Source: an uncultured Anaerococcus sp.
GTDB taxonomy: Bacteria > Bacillota > Clostridia > Tissierellales > Peptoniphilaceae
DNA: 64,000 nucleotides
Assembly: GCA_943914475.1 (NCBI GenBank)
Contig: CALUCE010000004.1
Coordinates: 62,001 to 126,000, forward strand
Direction of reading: 5' to 3'
Made by a program: the position numbers and the translations under genes
Shown here: positions 1 to 9,237 of the stretch, piece after piece
How positions within the stretch are numbered: the first letter of the stretch is position 1
Layout: every line of letters starts with the position of its first letter
Notes under the pieces: generated by a model
Seen by the model: only the letters and a program-made list of their open reading frames with translations
What the model was told of the DNA's origin: nothing
Database searches by the model: none

Positions 1-1244
1 ACAAAGTTATGGGAACAGATGACAGTATAGAGGGTAAGATTTCAGTGCAAGTTGAAGATGCTTGGCAAGACTATTACCAAGCTGCAGCTGACAGGGTAAA
101 GGAAAAATATCCTAATGCAGAAATCGAATTTATCAATACATCATCCTTTGACCATCTTGATGTTTTAGACCAAACAGATGCCACTAACGAAGACGTAGCA
201 GACCTATTTGCTATGCCAGCTGACAGGCTTGCAGGTCTAAGCTCTAAAGAAGTTCTTGCTTCCATAGATTCTCAAAAACTTGCAGGTGAAATTGGTGGAT
301 TTGAAAACTTTGATGAAGGTATAGGCGGAAACTTTAATGTAGACGGTGAATACCTAGCCTTCCCATACAATATTGAAACATTAGTAACATTTGTTAATAA
401 GAAAAACGCTGAAGAAGCTGGTATCGATCCTTCTAAGCCTATAGAGCTTAACGATGTAAAAACTCCAGAAGAAGTTTTACTTCCAATATTTGATGCTTGG
501 TATGGAGTAGCCCTAACCAACTCTTCAGAAATTGAGCTTTTAGGCAAGGATGATGATGGAAAATTATTCTCCGATATGACCAAGGACTACAAAGACCTTG
601 AACCAGAAAAGCAAGCAACTATCAAAGCTATTTATGATTATTGGAAAAAACACAACGATGAAGGTACACCATTGTTTGATAACGAAGCTGGTTGGGCTTA
701 TGTAGATGATTCATTTACAACAGGTAACGGTGGTATCTTTAGACTTGCAGGAGCTTGGGATACAGCAACAGCTACAGAACAAGCAGGCGAAGGAAACCTT
801 GAAATTTATCCAATAGACCAAATCACAGTTGCAGGTAAACCTTTAGTTCACTGGAAAGGTGGATGGGGACTTGCTATAAATGCTCGTCTTGAAGGAAAAG
901 ATAACGAGATGGCTATAGCTGAACAAATGATAAAAGAAATAGTTAACCCAGACTATGCTGTAGATCTTTTCAAAGCCACAGGAAAAATCCTTGAAAACGT
1001 AGATGCATCAGTTTATGCTGAATCAGATCTTTCAGATTCTGACAAGGCAGTTATCGATGCTACTATCAAATCTTATGAAAATGCTCCAGCAAGACCATTA
1101 TTTGAAGAATGGGGTTCTGTATGGGATTCTTGGAAAAACGCAGTTCTTTCATGGAACTCAGTTAAACCAGCAGATGAAGAAGCAGCTTACAAGGAACTTC
1201 AAGCTTCCTTTAAGTCTATGATGACAAACTTTAATCAACAATAA
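1..1244 (+). CDS. Sugar (maltodextrin-type) ABC transporter substrate-binding protein, 5' partial
   Basis: The reading frame is open to the left edge (Lys-Val codons precede the first Met at 9), so the signal peptide and lipobox lie outside the window. The visible 411 residues look like a family 1 extracellular solute-binding protein: acidic, with two-lobe style segments and aromatic residues (a Trp-rich GGWGLAIN region near residue 285) suited to stacking on sugars. It is followed by MalF, MalG and a MalK-type ATPase, which points to maltose/maltodextrin uptake with the protein anchored outside the membrane. The exact sugar cannot be read from sequence. Stop at 1242-1244. Confidence 0.85.
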   Translation, partial: KVMGTDDSIEGKISVQVEDAWQDYYQAAADRVKEKYPNAEIEFINTSSFDHLDVLDQTDATNEDVADLFAMPADRLAGLSSKEVLASIDSQKLAGEIGGFENFDEGIGGNFNVDGEYLAFPYNIETLVTFVNKKNAEEAGIDPSKPIELNDVKTPEEVLLPIFDAWYGVALTNSSEIELLGKDDDGKLFSDMTKDYKDLEPEKQATIKAIYDYWKKHNDEGTPLFDNEAGWAYVDDSFTTGNGGIFRLAGAWDTATATEQAGEGNLEIYPIDQITVAGKPLVHWKGGWGLAINARLEGKDNEMAIAEQMIKEIVNPDYAVDLFKATGKILENVDASVYAESDLSDSDKAVIDATIKSYENAPARPLFEEWGSVWDSWKNAVLSWNSVKPADEEAAYKELQASFKSMMTNFNQQ

Positions 1245-1256
1245 TTTTTAAAGCTA

Positions 1257-1295
1257 GGGCTGTTGCAGAAATAAAGCTTATTTTTGTAGCAGTCC
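1257..1295 (+). promoter_or_regulatory. Long intergenic stem-loop after the binding-protein gene
   Basis: An 18-pair imperfect stem (1257-1274 with 1278-1295, G-U pairs tolerated) closes on a 3-base loop. No U-tract follows. In importer operons such hairpins often protect the upstream binding-protein message from 3' decay, so that it is made in excess over the permeases. That role is inferred here. Confidence 0.6.
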
Positions 1296-1317
1296 TTATG
1301 CTTATTAGGATAAAAAT

Positions 1318-1764
1318 ATGGAAGAAAAAAGAAAAGCTAAAGATAAATGGTTTATGAAAATACTCCTAGTATCAGGTCTTATTGTTTTGATCTCATCCTT
1401 GGAAGCCTTTATGATGGCCAAAGATCGAACTTTATTTGAAATTTTTCTTGAAAATAATGAGGCTGTTGGGAGTTTTTCAGACTACCTAAACTTAGTTTTG
1501 CTAAACTATATATTTTCTATAGCAATTCCTCTTATTATCACTATCTATACCTACCTAACCTTAGATAAGTATGGTTTAAACTTTTCTACTAGGAGCTTTC
1601 TATTTTATAGGATATTTTTTGGTGGTATGATTTTGATCCAAATAGTAAATATGGTTTTGAGATTTTCTCTAACATCAATTTTTTATTATTTAAACATTGT
1701 TTTATACCTGATTTTGTTAATTTTAGTTGTTAGAAAACCCAAAAAAGATGAAGGTGAAAGATGA
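1318..1764 (+). CDS. Small integral membrane protein inside the maltodextrin operon
   Basis: This 148-residue protein has a charged N-terminus (MEEKRKAKDKW) and about four hydrophobic segments (near residues 14-32, 58-80, 90-112 and 118-140), then a charged tail. I do not recognise a family. It lies between the binding protein and malF, and its stop overlaps the malF start by four bases (ATGA), so it is probably translationally coupled and may help fold or regulate the transporter. An alternative is an unrelated membrane protein caught in the operon. Confidence 0.75.
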   Translation: MEEKRKAKDKWFMKILLVSGLIVLISSLEAFMMAKDRTLFEIFLENNEAVGSFSDYLNLVLLNYIFSIAIPLIITIYTYLTLDKYGLNFSTRSFLFYRIFFGGMILIQIVNMVLRFSLTSIFYYLNIVLYLILLILVVRKPKKDEGER

Positions 1765-3794
1765 AATACACTAAGACTTTGCTTGACGAGAGGGGGATAG
1801 AACATCCTCGTAAGAACAAGTATATCCTTGATTTGATAGAGGCTTATGTCAGGGGAGAAAAACTTGCCATCCCCAAAGATGACCACCCTTATATAAAGTC
1901 TCTAAAAAAATATAAGGAAGATGAAAAAGAAATAATCAAAAAGGCAGAAGAGGAAGCAAAAGCAGAAGCAGCAAATAAATATGAAGACAAAAACCTAGAA
2001 AAACTCTATTATAGGGCACTTTTGGCAGAAAAAAAGGTAGACTTTTACTTTGCTCATGGAGACTTAACCTATGATGCAGAGCTTGAGTATAGGATATGTA
2101 ACTTTGAAAGAACACAAATTCCAAAGATTATAGCCAACGAAGAAAATCTCCGCCTTATTTTAAAGGAGAAAAATCAAGAATTAGAAAATATTACCGATTC
2201 TGATATAGAGGAAGTTTTAAAGGAGATAGAAGAAAAAAAGGCCCAAAGAAAAGTAGCCTATGAAAAAAGCCTAGAAGACTTGGAAAATTCTCACAAAGAA
2301 GGGCGTATTTCTGATAAGGCCTATAAGGATGAAAAAAGAATAAGAGAACTTTCCTACAAGGAAGACTTAAAATCCATAGAATTTTTAAATCCTAGAGTAT
2401 CCTTAAAAGATGAAATCGAAAATATAAAGCACAGACTAAAAGTTGAAGCCAAGCAAGAAATGAAGGTTCTAGAATCCTATATTTCTGAAGCCAGGAGGAG
2501 AACTCCTATAGAAGTAGACAAGACTTCTCCTAAAAATGGCTGGTACGGACTTTTGATTCCAGGGCTAGGACAATTGCTAAATGGCCAAAAGGCCAAGGCC
2601 CTAATATTTTTCCTTGGAGCACTCTTTTCCTACCTTATAGCCATTCCCTATGCCCTAGGCTTTGGTAACTATCAAGGTGATGGTGTAAGAGGCCTTATAA
2701 GCCTGGCAGAAGGTGGACTTAAGCTTGATCGTTCTATGATGTTTATGATAGAGGGGATCCTTGCCTTGGTATTTCTATTCTTTGCATTTTTAATATTCTT
2801 CTTTGCCTTTAAAGATGCTCAAAGAGTAGAAGGAAGAAAAATAAATGGTATAAGACCAAATACCTGGTTTGAAAGCAAGAAGATCCTATCGACAGATGGT
2901 TTCCCATTTTTGATAACTTCACCAGCCCTTATAATTATTATCTTTATAGTTTTGGTGCCAATCTTTACTACCATCCTAATTTCTTTTACAAATATGGATC
3001 CACAACACCAAAACAAGTTTACCTGGGTAGGCCTATCAAACTACCTAACCATAGCCAAGGGTCAAGGTATAGCAGGACAAGCCTTCTGGCATATCTTTGG
3101 ATGGACCTTGGTTTGGACCTTGGGAGCTTCAACCCTTGCCATAGTCCTAGGTTTTGTATTTGCCCTAATGGTAAACAACCAAAGAGTTAAGGGAAAGAAG
3201 ATTTTTAGGACTATATACCTCTTGCCATGGGCAATACCTGCCTTTATTACTATCATGTTCTTCTCAATCATGATGAGTAAAAACGGAGTTATAGCCAACG
3301 CCCTATCTACGGTCTTTAGTCAGGGAGTTGATATCAAAAATGACCCAACGCAAACAAGGATAGCCCTAATACTCTTGCAAGGTTGGCTGGGACATTCCTA
3401 TATCTTCTTATTAACAACAGGAGTTTTACAAGGAATCCCATCAGACCTCTACGAGGCAGCATCCATAGACGGGGCAACTGGTTTCCAACAAACCTTAAGG
3501 ATAACCATTCCTTTGGTTTTATTCCAAATAGCTCCTATGCTTATAAACCAATACACATTTAACTTTAACAACTTCTCAATCATATACTTGTTTAACCAAG
3601 GTGGACCATTCAATCCATCGATTTATGGTAACCTTGCAGGTACCTCGGACATATTGATTTCCTATATATACAAGCTAACCATGGAAAATCAATACCAGGC
3701 CATAGGTGCAGCCATAACAGTATTTATTTCTATAATCCTAATAATAATTTCCTTTATTGGTTATAGGAATACCCAAGCCTTTAAGGAGTATTAG
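1761..3794 (+). CDS. malF: MalF-type ABC sugar permease with long N-terminal coiled-coil extension
   Basis: The protein has 677 residues. Residues 1 to about 258 are highly charged, Lys/Glu-rich and probably coiled coil. A GLLIPGLGQLLNGQ segment and membrane helices begin near residue 260. The C-terminal part is a binding-protein-dependent permease domain with the EAA loop EAASIDGATGFQQT that docks on the ATPase. It should form the inner-membrane channel with MalG. The head is unusual, as ordinary MalF proteins lack a 250-residue cytoplasmic coiled coil. Start at 1761 overlaps the preceding stop. Confidence 0.85.
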   Translation: MKYTKTLLDERGIEHPRKNKYILDLIEAYVRGEKLAIPKDDHPYIKSLKKYKEDEKEIIKKAEEEAKAEAANKYEDKNLEKLYYRALLAEKKVDFYFAHGDLTYDAELEYRICNFERTQIPKIIANEENLRLILKEKNQELENITDSDIEEVLKEIEEKKAQRKVAYEKSLEDLENSHKEGRISDKAYKDEKRIRELSYKEDLKSIEFLNPRVSLKDEIENIKHRLKVEAKQEMKVLESYISEARRRTPIEVDKTSPKNGWYGLLIPGLGQLLNGQKAKALIFFLGALFSYLIAIPYALGFGNYQGDGVRGLISLAEGGLKLDRSMMFMIEGILALVFLFFAFLIFFFAFKDAQRVEGRKINGIRPNTWFESKKILSTDGFPFLITSPALIIIIFIVLVPIFTTILISFTNMDPQHQNKFTWVGLSNYLTIAKGQGIAGQAFWHIFGWTLVWTLGASTLAIVLGFVFALMVNNQRVKGKKIFRTIYLLPWAIPAFITIMFFSIMMSKNGVIANALSTVFSQGVDIKNDPTQTRIALILLQGWLGHSYIFLLTTGVLQGIPSDLYEAASIDGATGFQQTLRITIPLVLFQIAPMLINQYTFNFNNFSIIYLFNQGGPFNPSIYGNLAGTSDILISYIYKLTMENQYQAIGAAITVFISIILIIISFIGYRNTQAFKEY

Positions 3795-3795
3795 T

Positions 3796-4683
3796 ATGCG
3801 TAAAAAGAAAAATGACTTGTATTTATCGGACATGCAGCCCCTATCAGCAGCGGGCAAGCTAGTCCTAACAATAGAATATATCCTCATGATCTTGTGGGCT
3901 TTGATAATCATTGTTCCTCTTTTGATAATGGTTATATCATCCTTTAATGGTAACCAAGGTCAATACATTTCCATGAACTCTGAATTTGTATTTTCCTTTA
4001 AAAACTTTGGCTATCTTTTCCAAAAAACTCACTTTTTGAAATGGGTTCTAAATACCCTAAAGATAGCTACAATTACTACGGTTTTGACTTTGATAGCAGT
4101 ATCCTTTACAGGCTATGCCTATTCAAGGTTTAGGTTTAAGGGTAAAAAAGCATCTCTTATGACTATAATGCTAGTACAAATCATTCCTTCTTTTGCAGGA
4201 ATAACAGCCTACTATGCCATTCATTCCATAGTTTCAGGAGTTTTGCCTGTATTTTCAAGGACAGCCATGCTGATTTTAATCTATACTGGTGGAGCCATAG
4301 CTGCCAATACCTTTATTTTGAAAGGTTATTTGGATTCTATATCACCAGAGCTTGACGAGGCGGCAAGAATAGACGGATGTTCTAATATCCAAGTTTATAA
4401 ACTTATAATCATGCCTATAGCAAGGCCTATGCTTGCAATAATAGCCCTCCAATGCTTTATAGGACCATTTTTGGATTATTTGATGCCAAAAATTCTTCTT
4501 ACAAATCCAGCAGACTATACACTTGCGACAGGACTATTTACCCTAATTAACGATATGAGAACAATGAATCAACCTGCATTTGCAGCCGGGGGCTTCCTTT
4601 CAGCTATTCCAGTAATGCTTCTATTCTTAGCCCTCCAAGACGAGCTGGTTTCAGGCTTGGCTTCTGGTTCAGTAAAAGGATAG
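3796..4683 (+). CDS. malG: MalG-type ABC sugar permease
   Basis: I choose the ATG at 3796, giving 295 residues, because AAGGAG at 3783-3788 is well spaced and the open frame upstream (13 more codons) lies inside malF. Six or so membrane helices and a typical EAA loop (EAARIDGCSNIQVYK) identify the second permease subunit of the maltodextrin importer. The stop of malF (3792-3794) directly precedes this start, so the two are probably translated in a coupled way. Confidence 0.88.
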   Translation: MRKKKNDLYLSDMQPLSAAGKLVLTIEYILMILWALIIIVPLLIMVISSFNGNQGQYISMNSEFVFSFKNFGYLFQKTHFLKWVLNTLKIATITTVLTLIAVSFTGYAYSRFRFKGKKASLMTIMLVQIIPSFAGITAYYAIHSIVSGVLPVFSRTAMLILIYTGGAIAANTFILKGYLDSISPELDEAARIDGCSNIQVYKLIIMPIARPMLAIIALQCFIGPFLDYLMPKILLTNPADYTLATGLFTLINDMRTMNQPAFAAGGFLSAIPVMLLFLALQDELVSGLASGSVKG

Positions 4684-4692
4684 GAGAGAGAA

Positions 4693-5781
4693 ATGAAAGT
4701 AACACTAGATAATATAGGAAAAAAATACGAAGGAAGAGAAAACTTCACCATTAGAAATATAGATCTTTCCATAGAAGATGGGGACTTTTGTGTAATACTT
4801 GGTCCATCTGGTTGTGGTAAGTCCACACTTTTGAGAATGATAGCAGGACTTAACTCAATCACAGAAGGTACCTTATATTTTGATGAAAAAATCATGAACA
4901 AGGTAGAGCCAAAAGACAGGGACATAGCCATGGTTTTCCAATCCTATGCCCTTTATCCACATATGACAGTTTATGATAATATGGCCTTTGCCCTAAAGAT
5001 GAAAAAGGAAAGAAAAGAAGTCATCCACCAAAGGGTTATGGAAGCAGCCAAAACCCTACAAATAGAAGACTATCTTTACAACAAGCCTTCAGATATATCA
5101 GGTGGACAAAGACAAAGGGTAGCCCTAGGACGTGCCATGGTAAGAAAGCCTGCAGTTTTCCTTATGGACGAGCCCCTATCAAACCTTGATGCCAAACTTC
5201 GTGAGCATATGAGAGTTGAGATAGTTAGACTTCACAAGCAACTTGAGACTACCTCTATCTATGTAACCCACGACCAAACAGAAGCCATGACCATGGCAAC
5301 TAAGATTATTCTTCTTGATAAGGGAAAAATCCAACAAGTAGGCAAGCCAGAAGACTTCTACAACAAGCCAGAAAATCTCTTTGTAGCAAGATTTATAGGC
5401 TCTCCTACTATGAATATCTTCCAAGGAAGAATGGAGGATGGATATTTTGTAAATAGGTCTGGATCTATCAAGGTTAAGCCAAATCCAGCTGACTTAGAAA
5501 AACTCCAAGACTATGAAGGAGAAGATATCTATATGGGTATCAGGTCAGAAAGATTTTTTGACTATAAGGAAGGCGACCCAAACAAGCTTGGAGTAAGGGT
5601 TGAGGTTATAGAAATGCTTGGAAAAGAACAAACCATCTACTCAAAAATGGCAGATGGAACAGAACTAATAGTAACCCAAGCAGGCTATAAGGACTATAAG
5701 ATTGACCAAATGGCAAACTTCACCTTTGATGATAAGGCTCTTCACTTCTTTGATGGAGAAAGCGAAATAAGAATAAATTAA
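4693..5781 (+). CDS. msmX: MalK/MsmX-type ABC transporter ATPase
   Basis: The 362-residue protein has Walker A GPSGCGKST (37-45), the Q-loop FQSYALYPHM, signature SGGQRQR, Walker B VFLMDEP, and a C-terminal OB-like regulatory domain (about 240-362). This is the carbohydrate-importer ATPase family that powers MalFG and can be shared among sugar importers. It sits 9 bases after malG and ends the operon before a terminator. The symbol reflects family; which importers it serves beyond this operon is unknown. Confidence 0.88.
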   Translation: MKVTLDNIGKKYEGRENFTIRNIDLSIEDGDFCVILGPSGCGKSTLLRMIAGLNSITEGTLYFDEKIMNKVEPKDRDIAMVFQSYALYPHMTVYDNMAFALKMKKERKEVIHQRVMEAAKTLQIEDYLYNKPSDISGGQRQRVALGRAMVRKPAVFLMDEPLSNLDAKLREHMRVEIVRLHKQLETTSIYVTHDQTEAMTMATKIILLDKGKIQQVGKPEDFYNKPENLFVARFIGSPTMNIFQGRMEDGYFVNRSGSIKVKPNPADLEKLQDYEGEDIYMGIRSERFFDYKEGDPNKLGVRVEVIEMLGKEQTIYSKMADGTELIVTQAGYKDYKIDQMANFTFDDKALHFFDGESEIRIN

Positions 5782-5797
5782 TATATGAGATTTAAGT

Positions 5798-5832
5798 ACC
5801 AGAGAAGGCATAAACTTTCCCTGGTATTTTTT
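5798..5832 (+). terminator. Intrinsic terminator of the maltodextrin operon
   Basis: The stem 5798-5808 pairs with 5815-5825 (with wobble pairs), followed by a seven-U run. It lies 17 bases after the ATPase stop. Confidence 0.75.
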
Positions 5833-5955
5833 TGTCTTTTTTTGAGAAAAAACCAGGAAATATTTATAGGAAAAGGATATAAAGTCTTTTTACCTAAAAA
5901 TATTGGGAAATAAGGGTATAATCGACTTAAGAATAACTTTAGTTTGGAGATAAGA

Positions 5956-7260
5956 ATGAAGTACGAAGAAAAATTAAACAAAATAATTTCATATATAAAA
6001 AAAGGTGAGACCAAGGAGGAAGACTACCAACTTGGTATAGAGATGGAGCACTTTACCATAGACCAAGACTCCTTAAAATCCATGGACTACTATGGAGATA
6101 TGGGAGTTGGGGATACCTTAAAGCGTATGAAGGATAAGGGCTTTGAGGTTGCAGTAGACCATGAAGGAGCCATCCTTGCCCTAGAGAAGGATGAGTATGA
6201 TGTAACCATAGAGCCTGCAGGCCAACTTGAGATAGCCATAGGTGGAAAAAAGACCATAGACGAGGTTAAAAAAGCCTATGATGACTTTATGAAGGAGATC
6301 ATCCCAATCTATGTAGAAAAAAACCAATACTTGGTTGCTCTTGGCTACCACCCACTTTCTAAAATAGACGATTTAAAGATTATACCTAAGGATAGGTATA
6401 AATTTATGTCCAGATACTTTAAAGATTTTGGTGGTCCTATGGCCCTAAACATGATGAAGGGAACAGCTTCTGTTCAAACATCTATAGACTTCTCATCTGA
6501 AGAAGACTTTAAGAGAAAATACTTCTTGGCCAATGCACTTTCAGTATTTATCTATACTGCCTTTGACAATGCCTATATTTTTGAGGGCGAGCCTTACAAA
6601 GAAAGAAATCTAAGACAAAAAATCTGGGAAAATTGTGATCCTATGAGAACTGGAGTCTATGACTTTTCCTTCGATGAGGACCTATCCTACGAAAAATATG
6701 CAGACAAGATTTTAAACACAGATATTATCTTTGTAAACGAAGATGGTTCTGATGTTTATATGGGAGAGACTAAATTTAAGGATATCATGGATGAAGATAG
6801 CTCAGATGAGATGATCTTCCATGCCCTATCCATAGTCTTTCCAGATGTTAGACTAAAATCATATATAGAAATAAGGATGCCTGATGCAGTTCCAGCTCCT
6901 TATAACTTTGCCTTTCTTGCCTTTATTAAGGGACTTTTCTATGACAGGAAAAACCTAAACTTTTTGGAAAGTGCCTTGGGTGGGATGACCTATGAAAAAT
7001 ACAAGGACCTCAGAGATGCTTCCTACAAAGAAGGTCTTGATGCAAAATATGAAGGAAAATCTATAGGAGACTGGATGATAGAATTTATCTACAAGGCTGA
7101 AGAAGGTCTAGGAGAAGAAAAAGACTACCTCTATCCTTTAAAGGAGCTAATGCTAGTTAAGCAAACCCTAAGAGATAAGTTTGAAATTCTTTATAAGCAA
7201 GATAAGAAAAAAGCAGTCGAAAGATTTTCTATATCCTACTACCTAGATAAGGAAGATTAA
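5956..7260 (+). CDS. Glutamate-cysteine ligase (GCS2-like family)
   Basis: This enzyme class joins L-glutamate and L-cysteine with ATP to make gamma-glutamylcysteine. The N-terminal motif QLGIEMEHFTID carries the acidic metal/ATP-binding residues of the plant/actinobacterial-type ligases, and 434 residues is a usual length. I choose ATG 5956, since TTGGAG at 5944-5949 is its ribosome site; an upstream TTG at 5944 would consume that site. TATAAT at 5917-5922 is a likely -10 box. The gene overlaps radA by one base. No glutathione synthetase is nearby, so the final thiol is unknown. Confidence 0.75.
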   Translation: MKYEEKLNKIISYIKKGETKEEDYQLGIEMEHFTIDQDSLKSMDYYGDMGVGDTLKRMKDKGFEVAVDHEGAILALEKDEYDVTIEPAGQLEIAIGGKKTIDEVKKAYDDFMKEIIPIYVEKNQYLVALGYHPLSKIDDLKIIPKDRYKFMSRYFKDFGGPMALNMMKGTASVQTSIDFSSEEDFKRKYFLANALSVFIYTAFDNAYIFEGEPYKERNLRQKIWENCDPMRTGVYDFSFDEDLSYEKYADKILNTDIIFVNEDGSDVYMGETKFKDIMDEDSSDEMIFHALSIVFPDVRLKSYIEIRMPDAVPAPYNFAFLAFIKGLFYDRKNLNFLESALGGMTYEKYKDLRDASYKEGLDAKYEGKSIGDWMIEFIYKAEEGLGEEKDYLYPLKELMLVKQTLRDKFEILYKQDKKKAVERFSISYYLDKED

Positions 7261-8630
7261 TGGCAAAAGTTAAGAAAGTTTATGAATGCAAAAACTGTGG
7301 CCATACCCAGGCCCTCTGGCAGGGCCAATGCCCTTCTTGTGGCAAGTGGGGGAGCCTAATAGAAAAAACTGTCAAAGAAGGAAAAAAGGGACCTGTAGAG
7401 ATTGCCAATGACAAAAAGGCCAAGCCCCTAAGAGATGTAAAGATTGATGAGTCCTTGAGGATAAAGTCAACTTACAAGGAATTTGACAGGGCTATAGGCG
7501 GAGGTCTGGTAAGGGACTCTGTGTCTATATTGACAGCAAGACCAGGGGCAGGAAAATCAACCCTCCTCTTGCAACTTTCAGAATCCTATGCCAAGTCTGG
7601 TTTTAATGTCTTGTATATATCTGGAGAAGAATCAGAAAGTCAGATCAAGTCCAGAGCCGACAGGATAATGGACCAGGTACCAGAGAATATATGGATACTT
7701 TCTACCAATTCTATGGATGTAGCTGTAAACGAAGTAAACTCCAAGGACCCAGATATAGTCTTTTTGGATTCTATTCAAACTTTTTCCCTAAGTGAATTTG
7801 ATAACAAGCAGGGAAGTCCAACCCAAACCATAGAATGTGCCAATAAGTGTGTAGAACTTGCTAAGGATGGAGAAAAGAAAAGAGCCTTTATCATGGTTGG
7901 CCATATGACCAAGACTGGGGAAATGGCAGGACTTAGGACCTTGGAGCACTTGGTTGATACTGTTTTGGTCTTGGATGGATCTAGTGAAGAAGATCTTAGG
8001 ATTTTGACCACTAGCAAAAATAGGTTTGGTAGGACAGGAGAAATAGGCTTATTTTCCATGGAGGAAGAAGGACTAGTAGAAATTTCAAATCCTTCAGCCT
8101 ACTTTATAACAGAAAGAGACAAGGCCATAGAAGGCTCAGCCATATCTGTAATGAAAGAAGGAACCAGACTTTTGGAGGTAGAAATAGAGTCTTTGGTTTC
8201 CAAATCTTTCTTACCTTATCCCCAAAGGATAGGAGACTCTCTAAGAAAGGATGAGCTTAATACTCTTATATCAATCCTCCAAGAAAGGGCAGGCCTTAAT
8301 CTTTTTGAATCAAATGTAATAATAAAAACAACAGGAGGCCTAAGGCTAAGAGAGCCTTCGGTTAACCTTGCCATTATGGTTTCCATAGCCTCATCTTTCC
8401 TAAAAAAGCCAATTTCAGACAAGACTGTCTTTATAGCAGAAGTTGGTCTAACAGGAGAGCTAAAAAAAGTACCACAAATCAAGCAAAGGGTAAAAGAGCT
8501 TGAAAGACTAGGCTATAAGGAATGTTTTGTTGCCAAGGGATCAGTTGATAAGGCTGACTTTAATGATATAAAAATCCACGACCCTAGGGATATAAAAGAA
8601 GTTATGGACCTAGTCTTTGTCGGTAGATAA
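7260..8630 (+). CDS. radA: DNA repair protein RadA
   Basis: The 456-residue protein starts with a four-cysteine zinc finger (C10, C13, C24, C27), then a RecA-like ATPase with a Walker A variant ARPGAGKS (93-100), the RadA-specific KNRFG motif (in TSKNRFGRTGEIG), and a C-terminal Lon-protease-like domain. RadA promotes branch migration in recombination. Its ATG shares the last base of the preceding stop (TAATG), so it is coupled to the ligase gene. Ala-Arg replaces the usual Gly-Asp at the start of Walker A; the key Gly-Lys-Ser/Thr is intact. Confidence 0.95.
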   Translation: MAKVKKVYECKNCGHTQALWQGQCPSCGKWGSLIEKTVKEGKKGPVEIANDKKAKPLRDVKIDESLRIKSTYKEFDRAIGGGLVRDSVSILTARPGAGKSTLLLQLSESYAKSGFNVLYISGEESESQIKSRADRIMDQVPENIWILSTNSMDVAVNEVNSKDPDIVFLDSIQTFSLSEFDNKQGSPTQTIECANKCVELAKDGEKKRAFIMVGHMTKTGEMAGLRTLEHLVDTVLVLDGSSEEDLRILTTSKNRFGRTGEIGLFSMEEEGLVEISNPSAYFITERDKAIEGSAISVMKEGTRLLEVEIESLVSKSFLPYPQRIGDSLRKDELNTLISILQERAGLNLFESNVIIKTTGGLRLREPSVNLAIMVSIASSFLKKPISDKTVFIAEVGLTGELKKVPQIKQRVKELERLGYKECFVAKGSVDKADFNDIKIHDPRDIKEVMDLVFVGR

Positions 8631-8641
8631 TACCTATAATC

Positions 8642-8669
8642 TTGATAAAATTTGAAATACTAGTATAAT
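8642..8669 (+). promoter_or_regulatory. Sigma-70-type promoter for the FMN-binding lipoprotein
   Basis: TTGATA (8642-8647) and TATAAT (8664-8669) are separated by 16 bases. The transcript would start about 40 bases before the ATG at 8718, which has a good AAGGAG site. Confidence 0.7.
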
Positions 8670-8717
8670 GGTAGGGGTACTCATTAAGTGTAGAAATATT
8701 TATAAGGAGAAATTAAC

Positions 8718-9116
8718 ATGAAGAATATAAAATCATATGCTTTAATAGCAGCTTTAGCCCTAGGACTTTCAGCTTGCGGTGGAGATAAAGCACCAGCAGA
8801 AAACGGTTCAGGATCAGCTGATATGGGAAGCGCAACAGAAACAACAGAAACAGCTGGAGACGTTAAGACAGGTACAGCTGAAGCTGAAGGTTACGGTGGA
8901 AACATCAAAGTTACTGTAACTATGGAAGGCGACAAAATCACTAATATCGAAAGAGAATCAACAGATACTGACAATATTGGTGAAGTTGCTATGGATGAAT
9001 TAACAGAAAAGATGATCAAAGAAAACACAACAGACGTTGAAGCAACATCTGGTGCTACAGTATCATCTGAAGCATTCATCGGAGCTGTAAAAGAAGCAGT
9101 TGAAAACGCTGAATAA
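8718..9116 (+). CDS. Stand-alone FMN-binding-domain lipoprotein
   Basis: The 132-residue protein has a lipoprotein signal (lipobox LSAC, Cys20), a low-complexity Ser/Thr/Glu linker, then one FMN_bind domain (about 54-130) with motif SGATVSS. In this family the Thr of the SGAT motif is linked to FMN by the flavin transferase ApbE. It should be a surface-anchored covalent flavoprotein carrying single electrons. The next gene carries the same domain fused to a reductase, and the two probably pass electrons to each other. ApbE and the membrane donor are not in this window. Confidence 0.88.
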   Translation: MKNIKSYALIAALALGLSACGGDKAPAENGSGSADMGSATETTETAGDVKTGTAEAEGYGGNIKVTVTMEGDKITNIERESTDTDNIGEVAMDELTEKMIKENTTDVEATSGATVSSEAFIGAVKEAVENAE

Positions 9117-9126
9117 TAAAAAATAC

Positions 9127-9147
9127 TAGCCACCTATGAGGTGGCTA
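9127..9147 (+). terminator. Hairpin between the two flavoprotein genes
   Basis: An 8-bp perfect stem (TAGCCACC/GGTGGCTA) has a 5-base loop but only a poor U-tract. It may be a leaky terminator giving more of the small lipoprotein than of the reductase downstream. Confidence 0.5.
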
Positions 9148-9237
9148 TACTTTAGCCTTTAATTGTTATTTGTTATACAATAAGCTATATTAACCAAAAA
9201 CATATTGAGAAATAATATAAAATACATAGGAGGACCA

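Noticed and set aside
5944..5958. TTG start for the glutamate-cysteine ligase
   Set aside because: The TTG lies within the TTGGAG ribosome site used by ATG 5956.
9205..9237. TTG start for the flavoprotein
   Set aside because: ATG 9238 has AGGAGG in place and gives a proper lipoprotein signal; the longer form would bury it.
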